Shown here: in pieces, positions 5,356 to 6,059 of the stretch
How positions within the stretch are numbered: position 1 is the stretch's first letter
How the letters are laid out: every line of letters starts with the position of its first letter
From: Methylococcaceae bacterium NSP1-2
GTDB lineage: Bacteria; Pseudomonadota; Gammaproteobacteria; Methylococcales; Methylomonadaceae
Direction of reading: 5' to 3'
Assembly (NCBI GenBank): GCA_002256685.1
Contig: NQJH01000255.1
Span: 1 to 6,059, forward strand
DNA: 6,059 nucleotides
Notes under the pieces: model-generated
What the model was told of the DNA's origin: nothing
Database searches by the model: none
The model's input: the letters and a program-made list of their open reading frames with translations, nothing else
Program-made: the position numbers and the translations under genes

Positions 5356-5846
5356 GAGCCGCATAACATCACGGTGGAATGTCGAATATTGCCAATCGGC
5401 GACACGAGTAGCACTCCGTGCTTCACTGGATTCCAATAAACATAATCAATATGGCGATTAAAATCTTCTTGATTGCGGATTGAATGCTCCCAAAACCGCC
5501 GTTGCCATAGCGTGCTTTCGCGGTGTTTGACCTTGGATTTGTTCATCCAATCTTCACGATTGAACAACGCGCCTGCTCGTTTGGAAAACCCTGCTTTAAT
5601 CAAACTCCACCGTTTTGAATAATCGCTGTCACCAGAGGGCAATGTCCAAATGCAATGCGTGTGGTCTGGCAATAACACTCACGCATCAACAACAAACGGA
5701 TGTTGTTGCCGCACTCGCTGGATAAGCTCGCGTAATATTCTTCGGCTTTCGGGATGAATTAACAATGGCTGCCGACGGTAGGTGACTACGGTAAAAAAAT
5801 AATTGCCACCAAGTCTTGTAGATACTCTGTTCAAAATCAAGCCCAT
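5356..5846 (-). pseudogene. REP-associated tyrosine transposase (RAYT/TnpA-REP), inactivated
   Basis: Three pieces in two frames rebuild one Y1-type (HUH) transposase. From an ATG at 5844-5846 the frame gives GGNYFFTVVTYRRQP...VRQQHPFVVDA and then a TGA (5679-5681), where the family has Trp (DAWVxxPDH). The same frame continues with VLLPDHTHCIWTLPSGDSD, containing the metal-binding H-x-H at 5655-5663. WQRRFWEH and HIDYVYWNPVKHG follow; the catalytic Tyr codon is probably 5442-5444. Just after KHG, at about 5413-5418, the frame breaks by one base and continues in the next frame as SATRVADWQYSTFHRDVMR, exactly what the family has next. Homology fades near 5356, where the REP arm begins. An intact RAYT nicks single-stranded DNA at REP hairpins. 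The two lesions and the eroded end make this copy non-functional. It is read in the same direction as the IS110 gene ending 18 nt upstream. Confidence 0.88.
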
Positions 5847-5863
5847 TTTGATAAAAATATCCC

Positions 5864-6059
5864 TTAGTTCTGATAAACTGGGATGACATAAAAACGGGAG
5901 TTATCGAAAGGCTGATTGTGTTTCAACATACCGTGGATAGCGTGTAGCAGTTTGCGCATGACTGCGCAGACCGCCTGCAAGGGCAGTTTACCGTTATCGA
6001 CGAGATGATGGAAATATGCCTTGACGTACGGGTCATGTTCTTTGGCACTTAAGGCAGGC
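5864..6059 (-). CDS. IS110-family transposase, C-terminal fragment (runs off the window)
   Basis: The minus-strand frame entering from the right edge has 64 residues and stops at TAA 5864-5866. It contains HDPYVKAYFHHLVDNGKLP, then AVMRKLLHAIHGMLKHNQPFD, the typical C-terminal end of IS110/IS116/IS902 (Transposase_20) proteins: a short helix pair, then MRKLLHxIxGxLK. The N-terminal DEDD RuvC-like domain, and the start, lie beyond 6059. These enzymes use a Ser residue and an element-encoded bridge/seek RNA from the flanking non-coding ends; neither can be seen here. The left boundary of the element must lie between this stop and the RAYT remnant, or inside the latter's 5' end, but IS110 elements lack clear terminal inverted repeats, so I cannot place it. 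The ending YVIPVYQN is unlike the usual short tail, so the last residues may derive from the insertion site. Confidence 0.8.
   Translation of the reverse strand, partial: PALSAKEHDPYVKAYFHHLVDNGKLPLQAVCAVMRKLLHAIHGMLKHNQPFDNSRFYVIPVYQN

Noticed and set aside
5413..5420. Programmed frameshift in the RAYT gene
   Set aside because: There is no slippery heptamer at the break, and RAYT genes are not known to use frameshifting; the upstream stop also argues for decay.
5119..5436. 105-codon minus-strand frame as a separate gene
   Set aside because: Its N-terminal third is the frameshifted C-terminus of the RAYT remnant; the rest reads through REP hairpins into the opposite-strand secreted-protein gene.
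5679..5681. TGA in the RAYT frame read as Trp (alternative genetic code)
   Set aside because: The gene at 1218-2000 ends in TGA, Trp elsewhere is TGG, and the same RAYT frame has an additional frameshift, so a nonsense mutation is the simpler reading.

Overview
The window looks like a piece of a gammaproteobacterial chromosome. The evidence is moderate to low AT-rich composition, Enterobacteria-like AmtB and YqaA sequences, and GTAG-footed REP hairpins beside a REP-associated tyrosine transposase (RAYT) remnant. REP families of this style are, from memory, common in Thiotrichales (Beggiatoa-like) and Methylococcales, but the sequence alone does not fix the genus.

Left part (1-2426). The 3' three quarters of an ammonium channel gene (amtB) run rightwards and converge on a leftward cluster, with a 12-bp hairpin between them. 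The leftward genes nearest amtB encode a conserved polytopic membrane protein of unknown function (1218-2000) and a YqaA/DedA-like membrane protein (2014-2378). The latter appears to be broken by an internal deletion with a frameshift. A strong bidirectional terminator (about 2390-2426) separates these two from the copper-type genes upstream.

Middle part (2440-4200). Two leftward genes probably form an operon. The first (3461-4078) encodes a small exported, C-terminally anchored protein whose predicted mature N-terminus is His-Gly-Gly. The second (2440-3390) encodes an exported, membrane-anchored cupredoxin with a Met/His-rich N-terminal segment and a complete-looking C-x4-H-x4-M type-1 copper loop. 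Together they suggest periplasmic copper handling or electron transfer. This pair is the best candidate here for an undescribed system. Between 4200 and 4630 lies non-coding DNA with a palindrome and a diverged REP hairpin.

Right part (4651-6059). A small secreted protein of unknown function is followed by a perfect 21-bp inverted repeat, a second REP hairpin with a third competing arm, and a RAYT pseudogene carrying a nonsense codon and a frameshift. At the edge is the C-terminal end of an IS110-family transposase. The two REP hairpins at 4557 and 5300 share an identical 8-nt loop while their stems differ. The right end is therefore a decaying mobile-element neighbourhood, whereas the left and middle parts look like ordinary chromosomal genes apart from the damaged yqaA.
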